Shown: in pieces, positions 24,146 through 34,739 of the stretch
Layout: each line of letters opens with the position of its first letter
How positions within the stretch are numbered: the stretch's first letter is position 1
From: Oxytricha trifallax
Lineage: Eukaryota; Ciliophora; Spirotrichea; Sporadotrichida; Oxytrichidae
Reading direction: 5' to 3'
Length of the DNA: 64,000 bases
Assembly: GCA_000711775.1 (NCBI GenBank)
Contig: ARYC01000325.1
Coordinates: 1-64,000, forward strand
Notes under the pieces: model-generated
The model's input: only the letters and a program-made list of their open reading frames with translations
Told to the model about the DNA's origin: nothing
Databases searched by the model: none
Position numbers and translations under genes: made by a program

Positions 24146-25510
24146 TCATTGAGTGCCGCCTTCATCCTCTCCATTGTCTACTATTGTATCTTCGCATGTC
24201 TATCCGGCTTCTCCTGGCACATCACCGTCGATCTAGAGCCTCTTCAGGAAGTATTGAGCTAGCTGAGCTGTGGTGAATGGAAATGGCTTCCCTACCTCTC
24301 TAATGTCCTTGTGTAGCTCAATCAGCGTGACTCTTGTGAGGAAAGCCTCCTTATCAATCATCGGTATTCTGTCAAATGGCAGGCTATTGGAAGTGATGAA
24401 TACTTAGCATCCTTGATACTTGATTTCAGGATCTTCAAACTTGCGATTTAATGGGTATCCCTCTCCCTCTAGGAAGCTTTTCATTGCGGCTATGTTGTTC
24501 TTGCTGAAGAATTGCCTGTGATTGATTTCATTCATGATAACTATTGATGGTTTTTTCTCTGTTCTGCCAGTGGTTATCTAGAACTGGCTGGGTGATTCCT
24601 AAAATCTTCTGTGATAAAGATCTACTCGAGCATCTTGGCGATCGTTGTTTTGCATCTATCCGGATCTCCATAGAGCCAAACAGCATTCATTTTGTTTTCG
24701 CATTTTCTAAAGATCACTTTAAGAAGAGATTCTACGACTTCCTGATAATTACAACGAACCACAAAGTCATCCACAATTTCCGGCGCCGCCTGCCCTTTCG
24801 ATTTCACTGTCTCCAAGTAGCTTTACAGTTACTCAATCTTACTCAGCTGTACAATCTAGCTTTACCCTATCTACTTTAAGAACTTGAGATGGTTGCTATG
24901 GTTTACTATCTGCACAAGCTTACCAATGTCACCAACACTGTCTTCGTAGTAATACTTTACATCTTGTATACTTCCTCCGGCATTACCCCTGATAACTTAT
25001 TTCACCAGTTCTTCTTTGCTGATTCAGGTTTACTTTTGATCTGTTAATCGTGATCTTTATGCTACTTCCACAAAAGTCTAAATAAAGGCCTCGAAGTATT
25101 AATTATCTCCGCGAAGTAGCTCTAATGTCTTAGAGTTCTTCATAAGATGCTTGCAGTAAATTGAGCTGATGCTCTTTGCTCCCAGATTGAGACCATCGAT
25201 TGCCATCTTGCCTGAGTATCTGTCTGATGTAAAAGAAATTCTTGCTAAGACCCGGCTAACCTAACTTCACGTGCACGCTAATGTATTCAATGCCATTTTA
25301 AGTATCCAAAAAGTTCAGAATATGGCTCAAGCGTGGATTTACTGATAGAATATTTTTCTCAATCTTTTGGAAATTTTCTTTTGTAATACTGAAGGCTATC
25401 GAAAATAAGAAGTATTATCTTAGATTGTATTTGTCTGAAGTAGTCCCGTTCATAATGTATTTCTATTTTAACCTTGGAAAATTGCAACAGAAGTAGGCAA
25501 TATCTCCCAT
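24146..25510 (-). CDS. Rep-like protein with superfamily 3 helicase domain
   Basis: Single gene of the TIR element. It runs from ATG 25508-25510 to TGA 24146-24148, about 450 residues, with three frame changes (near 25215, 25040 and 24555). The C-terminal half carries the SF3 helicase series. A Walker A-like loop WLYGDPDRCKTT has Cys where the P-loop Gly is expected. A Walker B-like SIVIMNEI, a B'-like NRKFEDP..YQGC block and motif C VFITSNSLPFDR with the sensor Asn follow. SF3 helicases are typical of Rep/NS proteins of small DNA viruses and plasmids. No clear HUH nuclease motif or catalytic Tyr was seen in the N-terminal half, which is helical (KHLMKNSKTLELLRGDNQYF). A plus-strand frame at 24544-24879 is a shadow. 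Origin from an integrated virus or plasmid is inferred. Confidence 0.6.
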
Positions 25511-25554
25511 TATTTTAAACTTTTAAATATATGATTTAATTACAATGATTAAAT

Positions 25555-25984
25555 ACATACTCCTAACTATCTACACATCCGGCCACTCAGTGAACCAAAT
25601 AAAAAACCGTTTGATCTAGTTAGTACATCGGTACATTAGTTTATTGGATCACTTTGGTACATTTAAGCAGTAATAAAACTTTATCTCAGCTTATATCTGT
25701 ACTTTGGTACATTAGTTTATTGGATTAGCTGTTGACTCCTTACAATAGCTATTTTCTAGAAAAGAAAAAACAGTATTCTTTTAAACTCCAATAAAGCTAA
25801 TGAAGGCTAATTCAATTCAATCATGTTTATTTTTAAAAATTAGTTTATTGCAATTGAAATTGAGGATATATATCAAATCTATGCAGTTATATTTGGACGC
25901 GTTTTTAAAAAAATTTTTTTTTTTCCCTTCCCCCCCTGTATTTCAAAAGTTCTACAATTTCCTATTTTTATGTATTTTATCAAT
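25555..25984. repeat. Right terminal inverted repeat of Rep element
   Basis: Reverse complement of the left arm. It differs by scattered substitutions and by an inserted homopolymer stretch (poly-A/T then a C-run, about 25908-25937). Confidence 0.75.
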
Positions 25985-26074
25985 AGTGATGAAAAGGAGT
26001 TTAAAATTTTAAATAAATTAGTTTCAAAAATCCAGCTATCTCCTTAAGGCCCTTATGACAACGAGAATTTAATA

Positions 26075-26996
26075 ATGGGAGGAATTATTAATGATAATGA
26101 ATTGAGTTAAAATTTCAGAGAAAATGAGAACGATACAAGCAGCAGGATCAATCAAAATATGATTGAATCATTTAATTAACTCATAGCAAAAGCAAGCATC
26201 AGATAAAGGAAGTTTGGGAAAAGCAAGGACAGACTTAATTAGCATACTACAAATAAAAATGAGTCTACTGGCATCAAATCGTCCTAATAGAATTAAGATA
26301 TTTTTAAATAATTCAATTAAAATTATATAATTTGTGCATGATATTAGTTCCTCAGAATTGAGCAAGAGTTAATAGTCTTTGACAAATCTTAGAGGCTCTT
26401 ATAAACTTGATGCTCTTGATAATGACATCACATAAAAACTTATGCATAATAATTATTAATTCTAAAATGCAAACTAAGACTTTCATTTAATTTATTTATA
26501 AAAACGAGGAAAATACCTTCCTCCCATAAAAAATGGATAGCACAATTTAAATCAAGATTAATACTTTGCAGGCTATAAATGAGTACGAAAATAACATCAC
26601 TCTATTACTTCGAAATAGAGGATGAAGCGTAAGAAAAAGCTTACTAAATAAAAAATACAAAAATAAAGTGCTTAGCCAAGTTATAAATAATTCCATGAAG
26701 ATTAGCAAGAGTTGTAGGCATTTTAAGATGAATCTAAAATTAATGAAAATTATGCAAGCGACTAGTAAAATATGAACAACCCTCTAGCAAGCTTTTGTAA
26801 TATGGAAAATTAAAGCAACTCTAATGATTATATTTAGCACATTCTTGAGAGATAAGAGTTGTAAGTTTTTGAAAGCGAAGAGAAATTTTCTTAATCTAGA
26901 GAGCAAAGAAATTTAATTGATTAGTTTGATAACATTGAAGTTACTAATGAAGATTAGAACTCAAATAAATTATGGAAAAAATTTGAATAGAAATGA
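26075..26996 (+). CDS. Gln/Asn-rich protein, function unknown
   Basis: Plus-strand frames read through many TAA/TAG codons. They run from ATG 26075 (MGGIINDNELSQNFRENEND) through IESFNQLIAKASIRQRKFGK, RGKYLPPIKNGQHNLNQDQY, KRKKKLTKQKIQKQ and SREQRNLIDQFDNIEVTNED to TGA 26994-26996. One-base frame changes occur near 26330 and 26585. The product is hydrophilic with short basic blocks and no recognised domain. An upstream exon is possible because a Gln/Asn-coding stretch already begins near 26055. Confidence 0.45.
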
Positions 26997-27197
26997 TGAA
27001 ATATTAAGGAATATTGACATTTTAAATAAGATTTTGCTTGAAAAAGAAAGAATTGAAAAACATTCTAAAAAGGATATAGATAATCATGAAAAACCAGCAA
27101 AGAGAATGTAAATAAAATTATATTTAACTTTAAATTGTTATGAAATTATTCTTGTAAACTTAAATTAATCATACTCGCCACACATCTAAACATAAAC

Positions 27198-29520
27198 TCA
27201 AGCCACATATTCGTAAAAGAGCTATCTGTAGCGTTTCTCTTAAGATAGTCCTTCTCAATAAGTGATTCAATTCTCGTTTTGAGGGTAGTATCATCAATTG
27301 GGAACTTGAGATACTCGAAGAGTTTCTGCATGAGATCATTGTGAGCGAGCTGCTTATATTCTTTCATGATCTTTGTAGTTGCTGCATCAATTTGGAATCT
27401 TCTATCCTCTCTCACTCTATCTTCTGTCTCCTTTTATTCTATCTGCACATGCTCTTGGGATCTAATGGTCTTGTTTATATTGATTCTTCTCAACTTTGAA
27501 TTATAATCATCATTCAGGATGAATATATCGTCATTTGTTATTTGATTAGATTAGTCTTTAGACTCTCTTATTAAATATTTATGTCCTTGCTTGAAAAGAA
27601 AGTATGGTGAGTCCAGCTTTGAGGAAATGATCGAATATAAGGGTTTTAGCCTAGATATCTTTATAAGACATTCTCTAGACATTATTAAAATTGAGCAAAA
27701 CAATTGCCTAAACGCCTGACGCTTCAAATTAATAATTTTGAGAATCATAGGTAGCTTTCACCATGCTTGAGCAATAATCAATAGACCAATTCAATGTTCT
27801 ACCATTAAATTTCTTCTTGTAGAATTGCAAGAAATTCTTATTAATTTGAGAGATAGATTTTGGAATGTTAAACTAGTGTTGCTAAACACTAATAGCCCAA
27901 GAGTTTGACTATAGAACAGTCTCTACGAATAGATTTTTCATCTTTTTCTTTTCAAGAAATTCTTTGCTAAATTGACTTGAGTTTTAATCATCAATGAACA
28001 TCTATTCAACTCTACCTGTAAATAAGTTTCCACACTCATTCTTATGCTTTGCTATAAAGTCCTTTTCCTCATCCCAAGACTCAGTCTTTCTTTTACTTAA
28101 CCTCTCGCAAAGATACTTGGTAAAGAAAACTTCAAATGTATCTTTAGCAGATAAATATCTGAAGAGACTGATAATTTTATCATGCTTCACTTCACTTATT
28201 TCCTTTTTTAAAGACTTGTGAGAACTGGTAACATTTTCTTTCTACATTAGTTTATCTATGAACAGGCCTATTTGATTGGCATTTTTGTCTAGCTATTATT
28301 CAATGTTAAGGATTGACTCAAAACTTTCTTTTTGAGCATATTTAAACTCATCTCTGTTTTCAAAGCATACATTTAGGATCTTGTAAGTTAACTCCTTCAA
28401 CTCAAATAATTTCTTGACAGCAATTATAATGGTTGGCTTTTGATCAATTTTAATATGAGAAAGGATGTCTCTACCCTCTGTTCTAATTGTTTATATCCAT
28501 TAGGCTTTTAAGTGATTGAGTAGCTTACATTCTTCATAAAAACAGAATAGTAACTCCAAGGTTTCGAAATTTCTTTGATGGAATAAAGTTGTTAGACCCT
28601 TCTCCAGATTTGTTAACTGTGATCTTTGATAAGAGTTTGCTCTAGAGCTTATAGAACGATCTCCAACAAGAAGGTTGTAAAAAGTTTTGAGGTATGATTG
28701 ACTCGTTCTCGATGATAAACATAAGAGCAGAATACAATAAATTGAATATTTATAAACTTAAAGTTTATCATACACAAAATGAATGTAAGTCTTGATCTAA
28801 AAGGAATTAATTACAATATAATTTTCTTACATCAGCTTTATTAATAAGTTGATTGGCTAAGCTTCTGTAGAATTGTGAAGTCTTATCAATTTATTTTCTT
28901 TCAAAGTATTAACTAAAATAAAATTTTATGAATTTATTTTTTTATTGGTAAAACTGTAGAGAATGAAGCATGCAAAGAATATCTTTGATGGGGATCATTT
29001 TTTTAGAATCAATATTCTTCTTTTCAATGAACATTTATCTATTGAGAGTTATTTGGTAAATGAGATCATCATCTTCAGTAGTTGATTTGCTTTAATTGGT
29101 AAAGTTTTGATAGTCAATATCCATTCTGAGTTCTTAGTGAACGCTTTAAAGTTTCTGATACTGAATAATCATGTAATTTTTCACATTAAAAGCATAAAAT
29201 GAAGATACATTAAAAGTTAACTCCTGTACTAGAAAACCTCTGAAATTTTTAGAGTTTTTAGGCAATTTTTTAACCAAAAGTCCTAAACATTTGCCAGAAT
29301 ATCTTTCAGATTTTTCATTTCAACCTCACTATAAATATAAAAATGACTTTTAAATTTACCTGGCGATTTAATGCAATGCTTGATCAGTAGTTTGAATAAT
29401 GGTCAACTTGATTAGTTCAAAAACATCTGGACCTTTTCTTAAATCACACAATTATCTCACATCCTTAATTAAAATTTTTAAACCCTCACTAATGAAATAC
29501 TAATAAATTTTAAATAGTTA
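27198..29520 (-). CDS. Cullin-family ubiquitin ligase scaffold
   Basis: Scaffold of a cullin-RING ubiquitin ligase. The C-terminal cullin block is clear: KDTFEVFFTKYLCERLSKRK, KHKNECGNLFTGRVEQMF, then the winged-helix/neddylation region RRFQIDAATTKIMKEYKQLA..NDLMQKLFEYLKFPID..TRIESLIEKDYLKR. The terminal YEYVA before TGA 27198-27200 is the canonical cullin end once a one-base T-run error is allowed. The neddylation lysine in the IxKxYK context corresponds to the K of IMKEYK. Upstream helices (TNLEKGLTTLFHQRNFETLE and LLNHLKAQWIQ) form the N-terminal repeats. Exons beyond about 28750 are separated by AT-rich stretches and are less certain. The subtype cannot be assigned. Confidence 0.8.
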
Positions 29521-29599
29521 TTTATTTATATGTACAAAACCTAATATAAAACAAAAGTTAAAATTTTTTTCATATTCCTTTGTGGTTAAAAACTATAAA

Positions 29600-31015
29600 T
29601 AACAATTTCTATAAAAAAATATTTTATGAACTAATCATTAGCCCCCTAAGTTTAGCTTTGTTAATAGTATCTTACTCTTTAAATCTATACAGATACTTAA
29701 TCCAAACCTTGTAAGTCTAGAGATGCCGCCATTTTCAAAGCTTTTTAAATTCCATCCATTTGAATTTTAATCAGTTCCTTTGCCTCTCTTATTTAAGCTA
29801 AAATATCTGTTGCATATTTTTAACAAAGCATCTTACTTTTTAACAAGGGCAAGTTAGTCAACTTGATATTTATTCTTAGCTTCTTTTTTGTGTCCAGCCT
29901 TACAATGTTTTTGAGAATTTGGGGGTGATTTTTAGAATCTCTAATGATCATTTATTAAAGTAATCTTATTTAATTATAACTTTCCAAATCTAATGTTAAT
30001 TTATTACTATAAAGAAGTGATAAGTATCAGTTAATTAAGTCTAATTAAATGTTAAATCCATATTTAATTTCAAATTGTAATTGCTTTATAGCTAAGAAAT
30101 TTGCAAATCCAATTTTAGTTACATTTTTGCTATACATGAGGTATAACTCTAGATAGTTAAATATAGTTCTCTTGATCTAGCTTGAATTCTGGATATAATT
30201 ATTGAATAAAATTAATTTTATTATCAATAAACTTACTTAAAAGTAGAAATTCGAGCAATTTGAACACAGGAATGTAAAAATGATTTGGCACTCTTAGTAA
30301 AGTTTGAAGTTTAGTTAAACCATTAAATATTTAAGTCTGCTTTTGTAACAAACCTCCCTAAGCATTTAAAACATGATGTGCATCTTGCTATAGGTAGGCA
30401 AGAATCATTAAGTAATCAAACTTCTTGGATCTATTCGACAGCTCTGCAATTATCCCGAAGTTTTATTAGTCTGAAACAATTTAATCTAGTATTCCCATGC
30501 ATTTTAAGAAATTTTTGTTGTCATTTGAAGTCACTTTGTTAATTAAAGTTTGAGATAAAGTTTCCAATAAGTTTCTGCTTTAATCCATAAGTGTAAGTTT
30601 TGAGAGAGCTTAGTAATAGTTACATTTCTTATAGTCATGAGAACCTACTATAATAGAATTATATTTATGATGGGAAAAAATTAAGTTTATCTCAACTCCT
30701 AGTCGTCAGAAAAATTATCAATAAACTTAAGAATTAAGTCGAATTGTGATATTTATTGCAAACCAATTAAGAATTTCTGGAATATATAATTTTTATACTT
30801 GAAATGTTTTGCGCTCATTGGAATGATTTTATAGATATGTTCGAAATCTCCTTAAGCGAAAAGTCTGCAAAGTCGCTCTCCAAAATCCTTGGTATCGTCA
30901 ATAATTCCTTATCTAGTCTTCTCAGCATAATAAGAGTTGAGCTCGTTTGATCTTATAGCAAGGGTTAGCTTGCATATCATTTGAGCTCTTGAACTGGACA
31001 AGTGACAAATTTCAA
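29600..31015 (-). CDS. Helical protein, unknown (possibly vesicle-tethering type)
   Basis: A separate set of minus-strand open segments. These include ELNSYYAEKTRQGIIDDTKD and FEHIYKIIPMSAKHFKYKNY near 30950-30780. A long continuous helical block around 30650-30270 has NFLKCMGILDQIVSDQQNFG and RSKKFDYLMILAYLQQDAHH. A last helix lies near 29800-29650 (IREAKELIKIQMDGIQKAL). All are amphipathic and soluble, reminiscent of helical-rod proteins, but I do not recognise the family. It could also be the N-terminal part of the adjacent cullin gene, although cullin repeats were not evident. Confidence 0.4.
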
Positions 31016-31083
31016 AGATAAAAAAGAACTAGATCATTAAAAAATTAGTATTATAGTTTAAAAAAGAGAATATATTTATAGAA

Positions 31084-31516
31084 TTTATAAAAATTGTTAC
31101 AATTTCCAGAAAAAATTAAATAATCTACAATTTATACACGCTATTTTATAACTAATTTCATTTAAATATATTAAAATGGCACGTATCTCTAAATCGATGA
31201 AATAATGAAAATTATTTAACTATGTAAACTAAATCATTTAAAAATTCTTAATTTAAAATATTTATTTAATATGTGTATTATGCATAAATAAAAAAATAAA
31301 AATATGAACTTTAATAATTTCAAAACACAATTACATTTTTATTGACTTTATTTGAACTTGGTTGATTAATTCGATTTTTTTGGCACGTATCTCGAAATTT
31401 AAACGATTTCTAGATACGTGCCATTTTAATATATTTAAATGAAATTAGTAATAAAATAGCGTGTATTAATTATAGACTATTTAATTATTACTGAAAATTG
31501 TAGCAATTTTTATAAA
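31084..31516. mobile_element. 433-bp inverted-repeat element (MITE-like)
   Basis: Two arms of about 120 bp are inverted copies: TTTATAAAAATTG at the left end, AATTTTTATAAA at the right. Inner ends share GGCACGTATCT, and a second palindrome around that word lies at 31381-31424. The element is non-coding and lies just upstream of the methyltransferase gene. Confidence 0.7.
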
Positions 31517-31618
31517 ATGTAAAAAAGTCCTAATTAAAATTAAACAAATGGTTATGAAATCTTTATAAAAATTTCTAATATCTTATAAGCTCGTAAACTA
31601 AGACTAAAACAAAGAACC

Positions 31619-33840
31619 ATGGAAGCCTAATAACAATAAAATCAAGTTGATTAAGAAGCTCAAGTTACTAAATCGAAATACTGGGACTCTTTCGCCTCAT
31701 TATACGATCAAAAGATTCAATCAGTAGCTACCAAACCATTCATTACCTTATGCACTCAAGTTCATTAAGATTTATTTTAATAGCTTTTAGTTGATAAACT
31801 GGGTTGTATAATTAAATTCAACTGTAAATAACATATTTGGAAGACTCCAGGAGAATCTTGGAAGTTGCATGCGGTGGTGGCCATCACTAAATTTTTCTAG
31901 CTTCACATTACCTGAAGAAAGGAAGTGCTTTAGTTGCTTGTGATTTTTCCAAGCAAATGATGGAAATAACATAAGCTAAGTTTTAGGATAAGGAGGTCAG
32001 CGGATCTTGCACTTATGTCCCAGGAAAAAAGTTTCAAGATCGTTGCTGATGAGGTCGTTCCTTTTGGAGATCATTTATAAACTGCCAAATTTATTGATTA
32101 TTTTCTTCTTTTTTACTTGTATCTCAATGCTGATATTTAAATTATGATGGTATAATTATTATTAAAAATTATACAGTTAATTAGACTTTTTATCTTAGAT
32201 TCTTATTACTGACTTGGATAATATCATAAATAAAATAATTGGGGATTTTGATTCATTTGACATTGAGAAATAATTGAGCGAGAACGGAGTGACAGAGAAC
32301 GAAAGATTTGTGTTTGGATGCTAAGCTAACAATGAGTCACTGCCATTTAAGAATCAAAGTTTTTACTGCTATATCTCTAACTTATCTCTCATGCTAGTTG
32401 ACAATCACATGAATCAGTTGAGAGAAGCATTTAGAGTCACATAATCAGGTTCGTATCTTGCCTTTTCTGTCTGGGGTAGAAAGGAACACTGTAAACCCTT
32501 GGAGTAATATATTAAGTAGAAGAAATTATATAATCATCAATTTTATATATCAGAGAAATTATAATACAATTATGGTTGAGGTTAAGTTTTTTTAAATTAG
32601 GATATAACATTATAAAGTATTAAAAATATATTAAAATAATTGGAGAATTTGATAGAGTCGAGCTTAACTGGTCCAAGGAGGTGGCCACCAAGGATTTGGG
32701 TTGCAAGTGGTAAAAGCCAAGTTCAACTCCCCCAATCTCATGGCTTTTGTGCCGAAAACCTGAACTACCACACTGTAATGACTGTGTTTTCAGCACCCTG
32801 ATATGAATAGGAGGAATAAATAAAGGACCAGCCAAGCTTGACTTAGTAGAGGCCTATATTAAAGGATGCGTTATATAAGCATGAAAACAAAAGTTTTACC
32901 TTGTCTTGAATCTTAGCATAGACGTTCTCGATTGTGTCTAATGATTAATGATAAATAAAAAGAAAAATAGATGATTATAAGAATTTGATTAAGATTAATA
33001 AGAATACTTTTAATGGCGACGCTGGTGCAGTTTCACTCTCTAAAAATGTAAGTTACAAAAAAGATATCGAAAATTTTTATTATTTAGAGATTCTACCTTG
33101 TAAGAACAGTGACTGACTTTAGCTAAGACTTTGCAAAGAAACAGAAAGGAACAGGAAAGGCGTCATGATAATTAGTAGTGGTGATATGTATTGTAGTGAA
33201 TATAAGAATGCCAAAGCTGTTTGAGTTGCTTCCCTTCCATTTTATTTTAAGAGTACTCATTTCAATATAAAACAAATTCTTATAATCATCTATTTTTCTT
33301 TTTATTTATCATAATTCGACGTAAGGAAACTCCATTTCTCAAAATTAAATAATAATGAATTAAGTTGTTAATTTATAATTATACATTACCTTATAGTTTA
33401 CTCTCCAATCTCTAATTAGAGAATTAAATAATTATTTTTTCTCCCCTCTATTTATTCTTCCTTTCATTTATTGAGTTTAACAATTTTCAATTCTGGGAGA
33501 TGTCTGTGATAACAATGGTCTCGGACCTAAGGAAAAGCCAGCAATAATAAACTGGCATCTTGGACATGATCAACAAAAGTTAAAATCAGAATTAGAGTCA
33601 GTTGGATTTGACTATATCCATATGTGGTACTAGCCCATGAATTTCCCATAAAGAACATTTGAAGAATTCTATGAATCAATCTTCTAGCAACCAACTTCAG
33701 CTGTCACGCTAGCTACTTTAAATGAGGCAGGCAAAAATAAAATTAAAGAAGACGCTAGATAATTATATGATGAGAGGATGGGTAAGAATGTTCTTGACCC
33801 TGAAAGCTTTGAAGTAATTAGATAAAATAGCTTATTTTGA
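31619..33840 (+). CDS. Class I SAM-dependent methyltransferase
   Basis: S-adenosylmethionine-dependent methyltransferase of the type 11 class. It starts at ATG 31619 (MEAQQQQNQVDQEAQ, then KYWDSFASLYDQKIQSVA). Motif I is RILEVACGGGHHQIFLASHY and motif II is ALVACDFSKQMMEITQAKF. Later strands are ESLPFKNQSFYCYISNLSLM and FRVTQSGSYLAFSVWGRKEH. The C-terminal block is KLKSELESVGFDYIHMWYQP, then FEEFYESIF, with a possible TGA at 33838-33840. Coding is interrupted by small introns and by a long AT-rich region (about 32520-33480) containing a 38-bp inverted repeat and extra coding-like fragments. The substrate is unknown. The last codons lie inside the left end of the neighbouring MITE, so the native C-terminus may differ. 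Confidence 0.7.
32950..33310. repeat. 38-bp perfect inverted repeats enclosing a coding-like insert
   Basis: The 38-bp sequence at 32950-32987 is an exact reverse complement of 33273-33310. The interior contains a plus-strand frame with a plausible 40-nt intron: FNGDAGAVSLSKN, then RFYLVRTVTDFSQDF up to a TGA near 33166. It lies between two exon groups of the methyltransferase gene. It could be a mobile element or part of an IES carrying a piece of another gene. Confidence 0.65.
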
Positions 33841-34366
33841 GTAAATTAATTAAGTAAAACAAGATTAAATATTTCTCTATATTTATATTAATTTTTATAT
33901 ATTTTTAGGTACTCTACCGCATTTGAGCTGTTTTGCGGTAGAGTACCTTAATTATATTAATTAAAAAATAAATTAAAATTAAATGCTATAGTTAAAAGTG
34001 AAATAATTTCTCTATAAAAAGTAATATATAAAGTAAATAATGTTAATAAAATAGAATATTTTATAATTTAATATTTGAAAAACCTTTAATCTTTACATAG
34101 AGTTGCAAAATTAAAAAATATTTTTGATTTATTCCCTCCTTATATTTATAATTAAATACAATATTAATTTTTATAGAGAAATTATTTCACTTTTAACTAT
34201 AGCATTTAAATTTAAATTATTTTTTAATTAATTTAATTAAGATTCTCTACCGTAAACAGCTCAAATGCGGTAGAGTACCTAAAAATATAAAAATATAAAT
34301 ATAAATATAGAGAAATGTGTAATCTTATATTTACTTTATTAATTTACTAAAAATAAGCTATTTTAG
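33822..34366. mobile_element. Palindromic MITE, family A copy 1
   Basis: A 545-bp element whose ends are inverted (ATAAAATAGCTTATTTT at left, its complement at right). Each arm carries a strong hairpin, GGTACTCTACCGCA..TGCGGTAGAGTACC (33908-33947 and 34243-34279). It is AT-rich and non-coding. The same architecture and terminal TAAAATAGC sequence recur at 58912-59485. Confidence 0.75.
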
Positions 34367-34739
34367 TTAAATGATATATTGGATTTTTTCTAAATTTAGT
34401 AATTAGTAATATATAAAAAATAGGCATTTCAAGTCAATCAAATTATAAATCCAATAGATTCATAAAAGTTTTATGATTTAACATAAAAGAGAAAAAATAT
34501 AATTTATCTTTCTAATAATTTAATTGACTAAAATAAGAATCAAAACCCCAAAACTCTTTCAGTAGCTTGATTGAGTTTTTGATTGATAAAAGTAGACTAT
34601 TAGTACATACTTTATTATGGTTTTAGTAGGGTTTGTAGAGGGGTTTAATGTTTAAATATTAGTATTTTAAGTGATTATATGCGAGGTTTGGGGTCTGTTT
34701 ATGACTGTGAGTATATAGATTTATTGTTTAGGTTGCGTT

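Larger units (their letters stand above)
23711..25984. mobile_element. TIR element carrying an SF3-helicase Rep-like gene
   Basis: About 2.3 kb bounded by long imperfect terminal inverted repeats (left 23711-24087, right 25555-25984). The arms match almost base for base except for a G/C- and A/T-homopolymer insertion in the right arm near 25908-25937. The single internal gene (24146-25510, minus) encodes a protein with superfamily 3 helicase motifs. Inner parts of each TIR contain two copies of an AATCCAATAAACTAATG-type word. No clear target-site duplication was found. The combination of a Rep-like helicase with long TIRs differs from TBE, Tc1 and Helitron layouts. Confidence 0.7.

Noticed and set aside
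24544-24879. Plus-strand open frame of about 110 codons
   Set aside because: It lies antisense to the Rep-like gene, whose minus-strand frame shows SF3 helicase motifs; the plus frame has no recognisable features.
32620-32835. Minus-strand open frame of 71 codons
   Set aside because: Lacks any recognisable domain and overlaps a more coding-like plus-strand frame; kept only as an unexplained block.
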